Notes under the pieces: model-generated
Seen by the model: the letters and a program-made list of their open reading frames with translations, nothing else
Told to the model about the DNA's origin: nothing
Database searches by the model: none
Origin: Bradyrhizobium sp. SK17
GTDB lineage: Bacteria; Pseudomonadota; Alphaproteobacteria; Rhizobiales; Xanthobacteraceae
Reading direction: 5' to 3'
DNA: 64,000 bases
Assembly: GCF_002831585.1 (NCBI RefSeq)
Contig: NZ_CP025113.1
Span: forward strand, 1,054,001 to 1,118,000
Shown: piece after piece, positions 53,894-63,094 of the stretch
Position numbering within the stretch: the first letter of the stretch is position 1
Layout of the letters: the number at the start of each line of letters is the position of its first letter
Position numbers and translations under genes: made by a program

Positions 53894-54679
53894 ATGGCCA
53901 AGCTCAACCGCGACGGCGTCGAGATCTATTATGAGATTCACGGCAACGGCCCGCCTCTGATCCTCACCCACGGCTACTCTTCGACATCGGCGATGTGGCA
54001 GGGCCAGATCGAGGCGCTGTCAAAGCGGCACAGGCTGATCCTGTGGGACATGCGCGGGCATGGCCAGTCCGACTATCCCGACAATCCCGATGCCTACAGC
54101 GAGGCACACACGGTCGGCGACATCGCCGCCCTGCTCGACGCTGCCGGCGCCGACAAGGCTGTTGTCGGCGGCCTGTCGCTCGGCGGCTACATGTCGCTGG
54201 CCTTTCATCGCGCCCATCCCGAGCGGGTCCGCGCGCTGCTGATCATCGACACCGGCCCGGGCTTCAAGAAGGACGAGGCCCGCGAGGTCTGGAACAAGCG
54301 CGCTCGCGACACCGGCGACCGGTTCGATCGCGAAGGGCTCGACATGCTGAAGTCGCTGAGTCCCGAGCGCGCGTCGGTCACGCATCGCAATGCCCGGGGC
54401 CTCGCGCTCTCGGCGCGCGGCATGCTGGCGCAACGCGACGCGCGGGTGATCGAGTCGCTGCCTGACATCAAGGTCCCGTCGCTGGTGGTGGTCGGCGCCG
54501 ATGACACCCCGTTCCTCGCAGCGTCCGACTACATGGCGGTGAAAATCCCCGGCGCGCAGAAGGCGGTGATCCCGAACGCCGGCCACGCCGTCAACATCGA
54601 TCAGCCGCAGCTCTTCATCGATGCCGTGCTACCGTTCCTGGATGGTCTTGAAGCGGGCGCGCCGGGAAAGACCGGGTGA
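53894..54679 (+). CDS. Alpha/beta hydrolase
   Basis: 261 residues. Oxyanion block LILTHGYSSTSAMW, WDMRGHGQSDYP, nucleophile GGLSLGGY (Ser95), acid VVGADDTPF and histidine PNAGHAVNIDQP. Typical of small cytosolic esterases and ring-cleavage hydrolases; the substrate is not clear. Its stop is 24 bases before the next start. Confidence 0.93.
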   Translation: MAKLNRDGVEIYYEIHGNGPPLILTHGYSSTSAMWQGQIEALSKRHRLILWDMRGHGQSDYPDNPDAYSEAHTVGDIAALLDAAGADKAVVGGLSLGGYMSLAFHRAHPERVRALLIIDTGPGFKKDEAREVWNKRARDTGDRFDREGLDMLKSLSPERASVTHRNARGLALSARGMLAQRDARVIESLPDIKVPSLVVVGADDTPFLAASDYMAVKIPGAQKAVIPNAGHAVNIDQPQLFIDAVLPFLDGLEAGAPGKTG

Positions 54680-54702
54680 TGCATCAAGTGAGGGATCGAG
54701 CC

Positions 54703-55041
54703 ATGAAGACGATTGCCGCCGCCGTGTTGCTGACTGTGGCCGCGACGGCAGCGAGCGCCGAAAAGCTGCCGCCGTTCGGCGGTCCAGCATCCGCCTTCCC
54801 CGCGACGCTGTCGAACAACACGCCGCTGGTGTTCGGCATGGGCGTCGAGGACGCGCAACGCGCACTCGGCACGCCCTTCACCCATGTCAGCGGTCGGCCC
54901 GGCAACGAGATCTTCCTGACCTTCCGCGACCTCGGGGGGAGCGGGCTATTGCCGCACCATGACCGCCTCTTCCTGCAATTCCGCAAGGGCCGCCTCGCCG
55001 GCTGGAAGGGCGACTGGGGCGAGAACTGGATGTGGCGCTAG
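54703..55041 (+). CDS. Small secreted hypothetical protein
   Basis: 112 residues from ATG 54703 (GAGGGA 8 bases upstream; an earlier GTG/ATG overlapping the hydrolase stop has no signal sequence in line). Signal peptide KTIAAAVLLTVAATAASA, then a small domain (VFGMGVEDAQRALGTPFTHV) that recalls SmpA/BamE-like or DUF-type beta folds, ending GDWGENWMWR. Function unknown. Confidence 0.7.
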   Translation: MKTIAAAVLLTVAATAASAEKLPPFGGPASAFPATLSNNTPLVFGMGVEDAQRALGTPFTHVSGRPGNEIFLTFRDLGGSGLLPHHDRLFLQFRKGRLAGWKGDWGENWMWR

Positions 55042-55089
55042 AGCGTTTTCGAGCGAAGTGGATACCGGTTCGCGTGAAGAAAACGCGTC
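55041..55089. repeat. 49-bp intergenic repeat, copy 2
   Basis: Inverted copy of 44008-44056 with 2 mismatches in 49. It begins on the last base of the stop codon of the preceding gene. Confidence 0.9.
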
Positions 55090-55195
55090 AAGACAAAAAC
55101 CCGGAGCCCCGTTCTGATTCCATCGGGACGGGGCTCCAGCCTCCCGACCCACCACCGACATCTTCATGCAACCCCCAACGTGACAAGGATGGACC

Positions 55196-55867
55196 ATGGG
55201 ACAAGACATCAAGCTCAAGGCTTCGGATGGATTCGAGCTCGGCGGCTATCGCGCCGATCCGGCCGGCGCGCCGAAAGGCGCTGTCGTCGTGATCCAGGAG
55301 ATCTTCGGCGTCAACCACCACATCCGCTCGGTCTGCGACCGGCTGGCGAAGGAAGGCTATGTCGCGGTGGCGCCCTCGATCTTCGACCGCATCACGCCGA
55401 ACTTCCAGAGCGGCTACTCACCCGATGAGATCGCCGAGGCGCGCAAGTTCGTGGCCAATCCGGATTGGGCTGCGATGCTGCGCGACACCCAGGCCGCGAT
55501 CGACGCGGTGAAACCGGTCGGACCGGTCGGCATCATCGGCTTCTGCCTCGGCGGCAGCATCGCCTATGCGGCCGCCACCAAGCTGTCCGGCCTTTCTGCC
55601 GCGATCGGCTATTACGGCGGCGCCGTGGTTCGCTTCGCCGACGACAAGCCGGCCGTGCCGACGCAACTGCATTTCGGCGAGAAGGACACCGGCATTCCCT
55701 TGAGCGATGTCGAGACCATCAAGTCGAAGCGGCCCGAGGTCGAGGTCTTCATCTATCCGGGCGCGCAGCACGGCTTCCATTGCGACGAGCGCGCCAGCTA
55801 CGACAAGGCCAGCGCCGACATAGCCTGGCCGCGCAGCATGGAATTCTTTGGAAAGCACCTGCGCTGA
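55196..55867 (+). CDS. Dienelactone hydrolase family protein
   Basis: 223 residues. GAVVVIQEIFGVNHHIRSVC at the start of the fold, nucleophile GFCLGG (Cys117, as in true dienelactone hydrolase), acid FGEKDTGIPL, histidine GAQHGFHCDERASYD. Cytosolic. Known members open the lactone ring in the modified ortho-cleavage route, but with no linked catabolic genes the substrate is open. Confidence 0.93.
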   Translation: MGQDIKLKASDGFELGGYRADPAGAPKGAVVVIQEIFGVNHHIRSVCDRLAKEGYVAVAPSIFDRITPNFQSGYSPDEIAEARKFVANPDWAAMLRDTQAAIDAVKPVGPVGIIGFCLGGSIAYAAATKLSGLSAAIGYYGGAVVRFADDKPAVPTQLHFGEKDTGIPLSDVETIKSKRPEVEVFIYPGAQHGFHCDERASYDKASADIAWPRSMEFFGKHLR

Positions 55868-55950
55868 TGAAGCGCAGCTCTTTTTACCTCGTCATTCCGG
55901 GCTCGCGCGTCGCGCGCCCCGGAATAACGGAACGAGAGTGATTGCCTGGC

Positions 55951-56700
55951 CTAGAACCAGCGCTCGCCGACGAACACCGTATCGCCCGGGCTCATCGGCG
56001 TGCCCATCGGCACCACGAAGCGGCCGGAGCCGGATGCATCGGTATGGGTCAACGTCACGCTGTCGCGCCGGGCGCGCGGCGAGAAGCCGCCGGCGATCGC
56101 AACCGCGCTCTCGACGGTCATGTTCGGCACATAAGGATACTGGCCCGGCGCCTGCACTTCACCAAGGATGAAGAACGGACGGTAGGACTCGATCTCGACC
56201 GCCACTGACGGTTCGCGAATAAAGCCGTTGCGCAGCTTTGCCGAGATTTCGGCGGCGAGACTGGCTGGCGTGCGGCCGCGCGCCGGCACCGAGCCGATCA
56301 GCGGCATGGTGATCGTACCAGCGGCGTCGATCGCGTAGGAATTGGTCAGGCCTTCCTGGCCGTAGACCACGACACGAAGCTTGTCGCCGGGGCCGAGATG
56401 ATAGGCATTGTTATATCCCGCGGGCCCACCCGGCGCGGCGGCATAGACGACCGGGGCGGGAACCGGCGCGGCATAGTCATAACCAGGGGAAACGTTAGCG
56501 AAGGCGGAACGCAATGCGCTGATCGCACCGCCACCGCCGGCATCGGCGACCGGAGCGGGTGCGTAGGCTGGACCATAGGTGACGGCATCAACGCCTTGTG
56601 GGCCCATGGCAACCGGACCGGACGTGCTCATGCAGCCAGACAGCGCGAGCGCAGCCACAACGGCAGTGATCGGCAATCGTAACGCGCGTGCAACTGGCAC
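55951..56700 (-). CDS. Polysaccharide export lipoprotein (Wza/GumB-like)
   Basis: 249 residues, GTG start at 56700 with GAGGGA about 10 bases upstream. Lipobox LALSGC (lipid-anchored Cys near 23). A glycine/alanine-rich linker (about 25-95), then the export domain: LGPGDKLRVVVYGQEGLTNS, GTITMPLIGSVPARGRTPAS and the SLBB-like repeat FFILGEVQAPGQYPYVPNMT. It would form the outer-membrane channel for capsule or exopolysaccharide. No other polysaccharide genes are linked. Confidence 0.9.
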   Translation of the reverse strand: MPVARALRLPITAVVAALALSGCMSTSGPVAMGPQGVDAVTYGPAYAPAPVADAGGGGAISALRSAFANVSPGYDYAAPVPAPVVYAAAPGGPAGYNNAYHLGPGDKLRVVVYGQEGLTNSYAIDAAGTITMPLIGSVPARGRTPASLAAEISAKLRNGFIREPSVAVEIESYRPFFILGEVQAPGQYPYVPNMTVESAVAIAGGFSPRARRDSVTLTHTDASGSGRFVVPMGTPMSPGDTVFVGERWF

Positions 56701-56827
56701 CGGACTTATCCCTCAACGGCGAGACAAGCCTAGTCTTGCACCACTTATGGTTAATAAAGGGTTCGCCGAGGGCAAGCGGGGAGCCGGACAGCCCGGCTCC
56801 CCCTTGATTTAGCGCACGACGATGCGA

Positions 56828-57487
56828 TCAGGCGGCGGTGACGCCGACGCCGATCGGGCACGACACGCCGGTGCCGCCAAGCCCGCAATAGCCCGCCGGG
56901 TTCTTCGCGAGGTACTGCTGATGATAGTCCTCGGCGAAATAGAATTCGCCCGACGGTGCGATCTCGGTGGTGATCGCGCCGAGCCCCTTGGCGGCAAGTG
57001 CCTTCTGATACATGGCCTGCGATGCATCGGCGGCTTTGCGCTGCGCATCGCCAAAGGTGTAGATCGCGGAACGATACTGCGTGCCGATGTCGTTGCCCTG
57101 GCGCATGCCCTGCGTCGGGTTGTGGTTCTCCCAAAACGTCTTCAGCAGCTTCTGGTAGGAGATCTTCTTCGGGTCGAACACGACCAGCACCACCTCGGTG
57201 TGGCCAGTGCGCCCCGAGCACACCTCCTCATAGGTCGGGTTCGGCGTGTGGCCGCCGGCATAGCCGACCGCGGTGGTGTAGATCCCGTCGCCGAGTTCCC
57301 AGAACTTGCGCTCGGCGCCCCAGAAGCAGCCGAGCCCGAACACGGCCTGCTCGAGGCCCTGCGGATAGGGCGGCGTCAGCCTGCTGCCGTTGACGAAATG
57401 GGTGGTCGCGGTCGGGATCGGCGTCGCGCGGCCCGGCAACGCCTCGGCGGCGCTTGGCAACGCGGTGGTCTTGCGCATGAACAACAT
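56828..57487 (-). CDS. msrA: Peptide methionine sulfoxide reductase MsrA
   Basis: 219 residues from ATG 57487; GGAGGT lies 5 bases upstream. Catalytic GLGCFWGAE (Cys54), then [16 protein letters not shown] and [13 protein letters not shown]; a resolving cysteine is at the C-terminus (GTGVSCPIG). Reduces methionine-S-sulfoxide in oxidised proteins. The extra N-terminal 40 residues are longer than in the shortest bacterial forms but have no clear signal peptide. Confidence 0.96.
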   Translation of the reverse strand: MLFMRKTTALPSAAEALPGRATPIPTATTHFVNGSRLTPPYPQGLEQAVFGLGCFWGAERKFWELGDGIYTTAVGYAGGHTPNPTYEEVCSGRTGHTEVVLVVFDPKKISYQKLLKTFWENHNPTQGMRQGNDIGTQYRSAIYTFGDAQRKAADASQAMYQKALAAKGLGAITTEIAPSGEFYFAEDYHQQYLAKNPAGYCGLGGTGVSCPIGVGVTAA

Positions 57488-57651
57488 GGATACCTCCAGG
57501 CGGGACATCGGCCGACGCGGGCTGCGGCCTGCGGGCCGGCTGTCACTTATATAGGTCGTTACGCAAATGATGGCAGCCCCGTTACCTGACGGGCCGCGGC
57601 CAAGGACGCTGCCGCCAGGGACGGCTGTAGCCAAGGAGGACTGCAACCACG

Positions 57652-57969
57652 TCAGTCGCGCGCGTAGCCGATCAGCGGCTTGCGCGGCCGGAACAGGATC
57701 ATCAGCAGGATGCCGGCGATGCCGAGCACCGCGAACACCGGTTGTTCCAGCAGCACGCGGATCACGCTGGTCCAGAGCCAGGGCGCGACGCGGTCCACCC
57801 AGGCATGGAAGGCTTGCTGGCTCGACTGGTGGATATCGTTCCAGAACTGCCCGAACTGGGTGAAGCGCAGGCTCTGATCGGCGACGTAGCGGGCCCCGTC
57901 ATAGACCATGAAGATGAAGCTGCCAGCCAGCAGCAAAAGGCCGATCAGACGGAAAAAGCCGCGGATCAT
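57652..57969 (-). CDS. Small membrane protein, unknown
   Basis: 105 residues, two membrane segments ([20 protein letters not shown] and [19 protein letters not shown]) around a soluble loop rich in Trp/Phe/Gln. The C-terminal [12 protein letters not shown] is positive, so both ends may be cytosolic. I know this plan from uncharacterised rhizobial proteins. Confidence 0.72.
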   Translation of the reverse strand: MIRGFFRLIGLLLLAGSFIFMVYDGARYVADQSLRFTQFGQFWNDIHQSSQQAFHAWVDRVAPWLWTSVIRVLLEQPVFAVLGIAGILLMILFRPRKPLIGYARD

Positions 57970-58103
57970 GCGTCACCCAAACTCCCTGTCGCGCCCCGTG
58001 CGTCGTCAGGCCTTACCGGGCGCCCCCCGGAAATTCAACCTCTTCAGCGGCTTATCCGGCCCCCGCAGGCCGGATTTCAGGCCCTTTTTCGGTCCCGAAA
58101 GCG

Positions 58104-58132
58104 TTGACGGTGCTGCCTGCGCCATCTATAAG
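58104..58132 (+). promoter_or_regulatory. Housekeeping sigma-factor promoter of rpsT
   Basis: TTGACG (58104-58109), 17 bases, TATAAG (58127-58132): close to the -35/-10 consensus with ideal spacing. It faces rpsT; transcription would start near 58139 and give a leader of about 190 bases. This leader has GC-rich inverted sequence (near 58143-58166) but no clear known RNA element. Confidence 0.75.
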
Positions 58133-58330
58133 ACCGGCCGATGGCGGCGGGCGCAATCCTGCCGCCGCTGTTCTTTGGACAGCGCCGCATGCGGAGGCAG
58201 CATTTTGCCCCCCTCGCATGGCCGCCTCAAGAACACCTTGGACCAATACATCAGAGTCGAGATTTGAACCGGCCGGTGCGCGCGAAGCCCGACCACCGAG
58301 CGACACCGCCGAAGGACAGTTAGAGAAACC

Positions 58331-58597
58331 ATGGCCAACACCACTTCCGCCAAGAAAGCGACCCGCAAGATTGCCCGCCGCACCATCGTCAACAAGTCGC
58401 GCCGCACGCAGATGCGTGGCGCGGTGCGCACCGTCGAGGAAGCGATCAAGAGCGGCGATCGCGAGGCGGCGCTCAAGGCGATGAGCCACGCCGAGCCCGA
58501 GCTGATGAAGGCGGCGCAGCGCAACATCATTCACAAGAACAACGCGAGCCGTAAGGTGTCGCGTCTCTCGCAGCGGATCGCCAAGCTCGCCAAGTAA
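58331..58597 (+). CDS. rpsT: 30S ribosomal protein S20
   Basis: 88 residues, lysine/arginine-rich: [20 protein letters not shown] and [20 protein letters not shown] are standard S20 sequence, ending [13 protein letters not shown]20 binds the 5' domain of 16S rRNA. rpsT directly before dnaA is the usual order in rhizobia. Confidence 0.98.
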   Translation: MANTTSAKKATRKIARRTIVNKSRRTQMRGAVRTVEEAIKSGDREAALKAMSHAEPELMKAAQRNIIHKNNASRKVSRLSQRIAKLAK

Positions 58598-58655
58598 CGA
58601 GCCCGCCAACTAAGACGTTGGCGAAGTGAGCTGACTGAAAAGCACATTTGTCACG

Positions 58656-58687
58656 AAGCCCGGCTCGCGCCGGGCTTTTTGTTTTTG
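58656..58687 (+). terminator. Rho-independent terminator of rpsT
   Basis: AAGCCCGGC/GCCGGGCTT stem (9 bp, loop TCGC) followed by T5 and, after a G, T5 more. A textbook intrinsic terminator 58 bases after the stop. Confidence 0.93.
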
Positions 58688-59544
58688 TCGCTTCGTTTGT
58701 CGTGGAAGTTTCATCGCGCGAGAGCAGTTGGCGTTGCCGCGCAACGAACTGCGTGCAATGTTTCGTCGCGTCCGTAGTTCTACTTGCCAAGTATGCTTAA
58801 CGCGACGCACTCGCGCGTAGATTGTTCTGCGCTAAGCGCGATAGATGGAATAGCGCGCAGTGACCAGCGACGAAAATTGCGAGCGGGGTTACCCTGCAAA
58901 AGTAATCGAGAAAAATGACGCTTCGCGAATTACTTATGCACATAGCGCCAGACAGCGATTGGAAAAGCGACCGGCGCGCGACCAAATGTAAATTTTCTAT
59001 GAAAATTTTTTGGTATTGCACCGTGGTTTGTGACACGCGCGAATCTGTACGCTGATTCAAAAACTTGCTTTCGCGTCTCGTCGCTTGCAGCGTCGCAACA
59101 GTTGCGAAGACTCGCGTCCCCCGTCGAATCCACGGATTGTCAGGAAATCCGCTTGGTGTATTTATTTCTTGTTCGCGACGCCCACGGCTCTCCAGATCAG
59201 CGCGGTTTGAGACCCAAGGGCGGACGTGCAAATCGGCGGCGGTGTGCGCGTTAGCGACGCTTTCCAAGCGAAGCTAGATTGACGGCTCATAGCGATATGA
59301 GGACGGTCGGCCTGTGTCAAAATTTCTCCGGCGATATCCCCGGCTATTCGGGGGATCGAACAAGAGAGACCAGGGCGTCAGTCGGAATCTGGCAGCGGGA
59401 ACGCGGAGCAAGTGAACGGGTTGACGACGACACGCGGCGGCGAAGCGCCGGGCATTTCGGTGTTCGGTAGCGGCAGTTCGAATTTGAAGACACGAGCAAG
59501 CTGACAACTTGCCGCGATACGTCGCGGCGGGAGGGGGAGGACTT
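58688..59544. other. rpsT-dnaA intergenic region: DnaA-box match, AT-rich tract, GANTC cluster
   Basis: About 850 bases without a supported gene. It holds TTATGCACA (58934-58942), a match to the DnaA-box consensus TTWTNCACA; an AT-rich stretch around 58984-59018, striking in so GC-rich a genome; and four GANTC sites at 59041, 59054, 59109 and 59126. It probably contains the dnaA promoter. One DnaA box is too few to call an origin of replication. Confidence 0.6.
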
Positions 59545-59667
59545 ATGCCTTACGGTATCATCACTGCAGTCGAACCAACGACAACCGAAGTGCAGATCTC
59601 CTGTGGTGCCGTAATCAACCCCTCGGACGTTGGCTCTTACCCCCAGAGACCGTCGAGTACGCGCTGA
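59545..59667 (+). CDS. Candidate 40-aa leader peptide upstream of dnaA
   Basis: An ATG at 59545 with GGAGG five bases upstream, within GGGAGGGGGAGG, a very strong ribosome binding site, opens a 40-codon frame ([19 protein letters not shown]...) that ends 172 bases before the dnaA start. The mature product has no recognisable domain. The frame looks too well initiated to be chance, and might couple translation to dnaA expression. Unproven. Confidence 0.4.
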   Translation: MPYGIITAVEPTTTEVQISCGAVINPSDVGSYPQRPSSTR

Positions 59668-59839
59668 CCTCGCGGGACGCCTCTTCTCCAAACAGCTGAT
59701 CTGTCGCGTGGCGCATGGCCGCCACACGGGAGAACTTTGTCCGGAGCAGAACCGCGCCCGCTGGAGGTCGCGCCGTGGCAGGAAACATGCACGGCGCTTT
59801 CGCAACATCATCTCTCAGATTTGGAAAAGTACGAAGGCA

Positions 59840-61270
59840 ATGACGAATACGGAACAGGATCGCTGGTCGCGGGTGAAGGGACGTTTGCGGACGAGCGTTG
59901 GCGAGGACGTCTACACGAGCTGGTTCGCACGGATGGATCTGGAGAGCGTGCACGATGAGAGCGTGCACCTGTCGGTTCCGACCCGGTTCCTCAAGAGCTG
60001 GATCCAGGCGCATTATGCCGACCGCGTGCTGACCTGCTGGCAGGCCGAAATGCCCGAAGTGCATCGCATCGACCTCACCGTGCGCTCCGCGATCCGTGCG
60101 ACGGCTCCGGTGAAGGAACCGGTTGCGCCGGTCGAAGTGCGCCGCATCGAGCGCACCGACGGCCGCCCGGCGCCTGAACTGCGCTCGGTTGCCACCGCGC
60201 CGGTGTCGGCGAGCCACGACGCGCTCGGCGGCTCGCCGCTCGATCCGCGCCTGACCTTTGCAAGCTTCGTCGTCGGCCGCTCCAACACGTTGGCCCACGC
60301 GGCCGCGCGCCAGGTCGCGGAAGGCCGCCGCGGCGATCCCGTGATGTTCAACCCGCTCTACATCCATGCCGGCGTCGGCCTCGGCAAGACGCATCTGCTG
60401 CAAGCGGTGACCTGGGCCGGCAATTCCGGCGGCGAGCGCAAGGTGCTGTATCTCACCGCCGAGAAATTCATGTATGGCTTCGTCGCCGCGCTGAAGACGC
60501 AGACGGCGCTGGCGTTCAAGGAGGCGCTGCGCGGTATCGACGTGCTGGTCATCGACGACCTCCAGTTCCTTCAGGGCAAGTCGACGCAGGCCGAGTTCTG
60601 CCACACGCTGAACGCGCTGATCGATGCCGGCCGCCAGGTGGTGATCGCGGCCGACCGTCCGCCGTCGGACCTGGAGAGCCTCGACGACCGCGTGCGCTCG
60701 CGGCTCGCCGGCGGACTCGTCGTCGAGATGGGCTCGCTCGGCGAGGAACTCCGCCTCGGCATCCTCAAGTCGCGCGTCGCCGCGGCCCGCGTGCACCATG
60801 CGAGCTTCGACGTGCCGGAGGAGGTGCTCGACTATCTGGCGCGCACCATCACCCATAATGGCCGCGACCTCGAAGGCGCCATCAATCGCCTGCTGGCGCA
60901 CTCCAAGCTCAACAACCAGCCGGTGACGCTGGAGATGGCGGAGCGCGAGGTGCGCGACCTGATCCGCCCGCAGGAACCGAAGCGGATCAAGATCGAGGAC
61001 ATCCAGCGCGTGGTCGCCCGGCAGTACAATGTCAGCCGCTCCGACCTGCTGTCGTCCCGCCGTACCGCCAACGTGGTGCGCCCGCGCCAGGTTGCGATGT
61101 ATCTGGCGAAGACGCTGACCCTGCGCTCGCTGCCGGAGATCGGCCGGCGCTTCGGCGGCCGCGACCACACCACGGTGCTGCACGCCGTGCGCAAGATTGA
61201 GGCACTGGTCGCCAAGGACACGACGCTGTCGGAAGAAGTCGAGTCGCTGAAGCGTCAGTTGCAGGAGTAA
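59840..61270 (+). CDS. dnaA: Chromosomal replication initiator DnaA
   Basis: 476 residues from ATG 59840. Domain I (about 1-85: [20 protein letters not shown]), a short variable linker, AAA+ domain III with Walker [15 protein letters not shown] (about 177-186) and Walker [15 protein letters not shown], and DNA-binding domain IV with the DnaA signature [16 protein letters not shown]. Opens the origin in its ATP form. The length and start agree with rhizobial DnaA; a longer in-frame extension to 59630 has no start signal. Followed by an intrinsic terminator. Confidence 0.98.
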   Translation: MTNTEQDRWSRVKGRLRTSVGEDVYTSWFARMDLESVHDESVHLSVPTRFLKSWIQAHYADRVLTCWQAEMPEVHRIDLTVRSAIRATAPVKEPVAPVEVRRIERTDGRPAPELRSVATAPVSASHDALGGSPLDPRLTFASFVVGRSNTLAHAAARQVAEGRRGDPVMFNPLYIHAGVGLGKTHLLQAVTWAGNSGGERKVLYLTAEKFMYGFVAALKTQTALAFKEALRGIDVLVIDDLQFLQGKSTQAEFCHTLNALIDAGRQVVIAADRPPSDLESLDDRVRSRLAGGLVVEMGSLGEELRLGILKSRVAAARVHHASFDVPEEVLDYLARTITHNGRDLEGAINRLLAHSKLNNQPVTLEMAEREVRDLIRPQEPKRIKIEDIQRVVARQYNVSRSDLLSSRRTANVVRPRQVAMYLAKTLTLRSLPEIGRRFGGRDHTTVLHAVRKIEALVAKDTTLSEEVESLKRQLQE

Positions 61271-61299
61271 GACCACCGCACCTGGCCGGTTCGTTCCAT

Positions 61300-61335
61300 G
61301 GCCCTCCCTCGACCAGGGGAGGGCCAGACTTTTTT
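61300..61335 (+). terminator. Rho-independent terminator of dnaA
   Basis: GGCCCTCCC/GGGAGGGCC, 9-bp stem with an 8-base loop, then T6 at 61330-61335. It stands 30 bases after the dnaA stop and shows that dnaN has its own promoter or depends on readthrough. Confidence 0.88.
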
Positions 61336-61531
61336 CCGACCCAAAACGTGGGGAACGGGCTCCGTTTCCCGCCCGCCTCCCTTGCACCGGCCGCCCATCC
61401 GCGCCACCTTGCGGTCCCCCGTGGGTTTGATCAAATCTGGTATTGATCCGACTATTCGGGTTTCCAACGCCGCGGTGCTGCCCTGAACGGCCGCCCGGCT
61501 TTTCCATCTGAGGGATCTGGCGGGTATTGCA

Positions 61532-62650
61532 ATGAAGGTCACCGTCGAGCGCGCGCAACTGCTGAAATCGCTGGGTCACGTCCACCGCGTGGTCGAGCGC
61601 CGCAACACCATCCCGATCCTCGGCAACGTGTTGATCCGCGCCGAGGGCGCCAAATTGTCGCTGAAGGCGACCGACCTCGATCTCGAGGTGACGGAGACCC
61701 TGGCCGCCGAAACCGGAACCGCCGGGTCGACGACGGTGCCGGCGCACATGTTCTACGACATCGTCCGCAAGCTGCCCGACGGCTCGCAGATCGTGCTCGA
61801 AGCCGACGGCGACCGCTCGGTGCTCGCCGTGCGTGCGGGGCGCTCGCGCTTCACGCTGCAAACGCTGCCCGAGAGCGATTTCCCGGGCCTTGCCGCCGGC
61901 GACATGACGCATTCGTTCTCGCTGCCGGCGTCCGACATCAAGCGCCTGATCGACCGCACCCAGTTCGCGATCTCGACCGAAGAGACCCGCTATTATCTCA
62001 ACGGCATCTATCTGCACGCCGCCGGCAGCGCCAAGGCGGCGACCCTGCGCGGGGTTGCGACCGACGGTCACCGGCTGGCCCAGATCGACCTCACGCTGCC
62101 GAAGGGCGCGACCGGCATGCCCGGCGTGATCGTGCCGCGCAAGACCGTCGGCGAAGTGCAGCGGCTGATCGAGGGCGACGACGCCGAGATCGCGATCGAG
62201 CTGTCGGATGGCAAGATCCGCTTCACGCTCGGCAATGTGGTGCTGACCTCGAAGCTGATCGACGGCACCTTCCCGGATTACGGCCGCGTCATTCCGCAGA
62301 ACAACGACAAGGAACTGGTGGTCGACAAGAAGGACTTCGAGGCCGCCGTCGACCGCGTCTCGACCATCTCCAGCGAACGCGGCCGCGCGGTGAAGCTGGC
62401 TTTGTCCGCCGGCAAGCTCGTGCTCTCGGTGACCAACCCGGATTCCGGCAGCGCCACCGAAGAACTCGAGGTCGAATACGCCTCCGATGCGCTCGATATC
62501 GGCTTCAATTCGCGCTATCTGCTCGACATCGCCGCCCAGATCGAAGGCGAGGTCGCGGTGCTGAAGCTGGCCGACCCGGGCTCGCCGACGCTGGTGCAGG
62601 ACAAGGACAGCAAGGGCGCGCTCTACGTGCTGATGCCGATGCGGGTGTGA
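61532..62650 (+). CDS. dnaN: DNA polymerase III beta sliding clamp
   Basis: 372 residues, the normal length. Three repeats of the clamp fold: KVTVERAQLLKSLGHVHRVV and NTIPILGNVLI at the start, TRYYLNGIYLH and VATDGHRLAQIDL in the second, ending YVLMPMRV. The C-terminal pocket that binds clamp-interacting proteins is intact. Confidence 0.98.
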   Translation: MKVTVERAQLLKSLGHVHRVVERRNTIPILGNVLIRAEGAKLSLKATDLDLEVTETLAAETGTAGSTTVPAHMFYDIVRKLPDGSQIVLEADGDRSVLAVRAGRSRFTLQTLPESDFPGLAAGDMTHSFSLPASDIKRLIDRTQFAISTEETRYYLNGIYLHAAGSAKAATLRGVATDGHRLAQIDLTLPKGATGMPGVIVPRKTVGEVQRLIEGDDAEIAIELSDGKIRFTLGNVVLTSKLIDGTFPDYGRVIPQNNDKELVVDKKDFEAAVDRVSTISSERGRAVKLALSAGKLVLSVTNPDSGSATEELEVEYASDALDIGFNSRYLLDIAAQIEGEVAVLKLADPGSPTLVQDKDSKGALYVLMPMRV

Positions 62651-62672
62651 TTTCTTCCGCACGCGCAACTGC

Positions 62673-62723
62673 ACCCTCTCCCCTTGTGGGAGAGGGTGGC
62701 GCCAAAGGCGCCGGGTGAGGGGT
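62673..62723. repeat. Left inverted-repeat arm of the DUF559 cassette
   Basis: ACCCTCTCCCCTTGTGGGAG...GGGTGAGGGGT, 23 bases after dnaN. The reverse complement recurs, with a few changes and an inner insertion, at 63095-63153. Its GAGGGG end is the likely ribosome binding site of the gene at 62726. Confidence 0.85.
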
Positions 62724-62725
62724 TG

Positions 62726-63091
62726 GTGCCGCGAACGCCAAACCATCGACCAACCGACGAACGCCTCCGCAGCTTCGCGAAGAAGATGCGCCGCGAGCCG
62801 ACCGACGCGGAGGCGAAGATGTGGCGCCTGCTGCGCGATCGGCGCCTGTCGCACTTGAAATTCCGAAGACAGGTTCCATTTCGAAATTACATTCTCGACT
62901 TCGCATGTTTCGAGAAGCGCCTTGTTATCGAGATCGACGGCGGCCAGCACGCTTCGTCGCAACAAGACGCATCCAGGACTGATGCGCTTGCCGCAGAAGG
63001 CTTCCAGGTGTGGCGCTACTGGAACAATGACGTATTGCAGACCCCCGGGGCGGTGCTCGAAGACATTGTCGCCAAGCTTGCCGAGCTGTGA
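62726..63091 (+). CDS. DUF559-domain nuclease-like protein
   Basis: 121 residues from GTG 62726. DUF559 (Vsr/REase-like PD-(D/E)XK fold) pattern: MRREPTDAEAKMWRLLRDRR, FRRQVPFRNYILDFACFEKR with the catalytic Asp, LVIEIDGGQHA with Glu and the conserved Gly-Gly-Gln-His, and GFQVWRYWNNDVL. Such genes are widespread in alphaproteobacteria and often lie inside intergenic repeats. An ATG at 62786 is the other possible start. Codon and base use are less GC-rich than the flanking dnaN and recF. Confidence 0.8.
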   Translation: MPRTPNHRPTDERLRSFAKKMRREPTDAEAKMWRLLRDRRLSHLKFRRQVPFRNYILDFACFEKRLVIEIDGGQHASSQQDASRTDALAAEGFQVWRYWNNDVLQTPGAVLEDIVAKLAEL

Positions 63092-63094
63092 GAT

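Noticed and set aside
58688..59840. Origin of replication (oriC)
   Set aside because: Only one DnaA-box match and one AT-rich tract; not enough to call an origin without GC-skew data.
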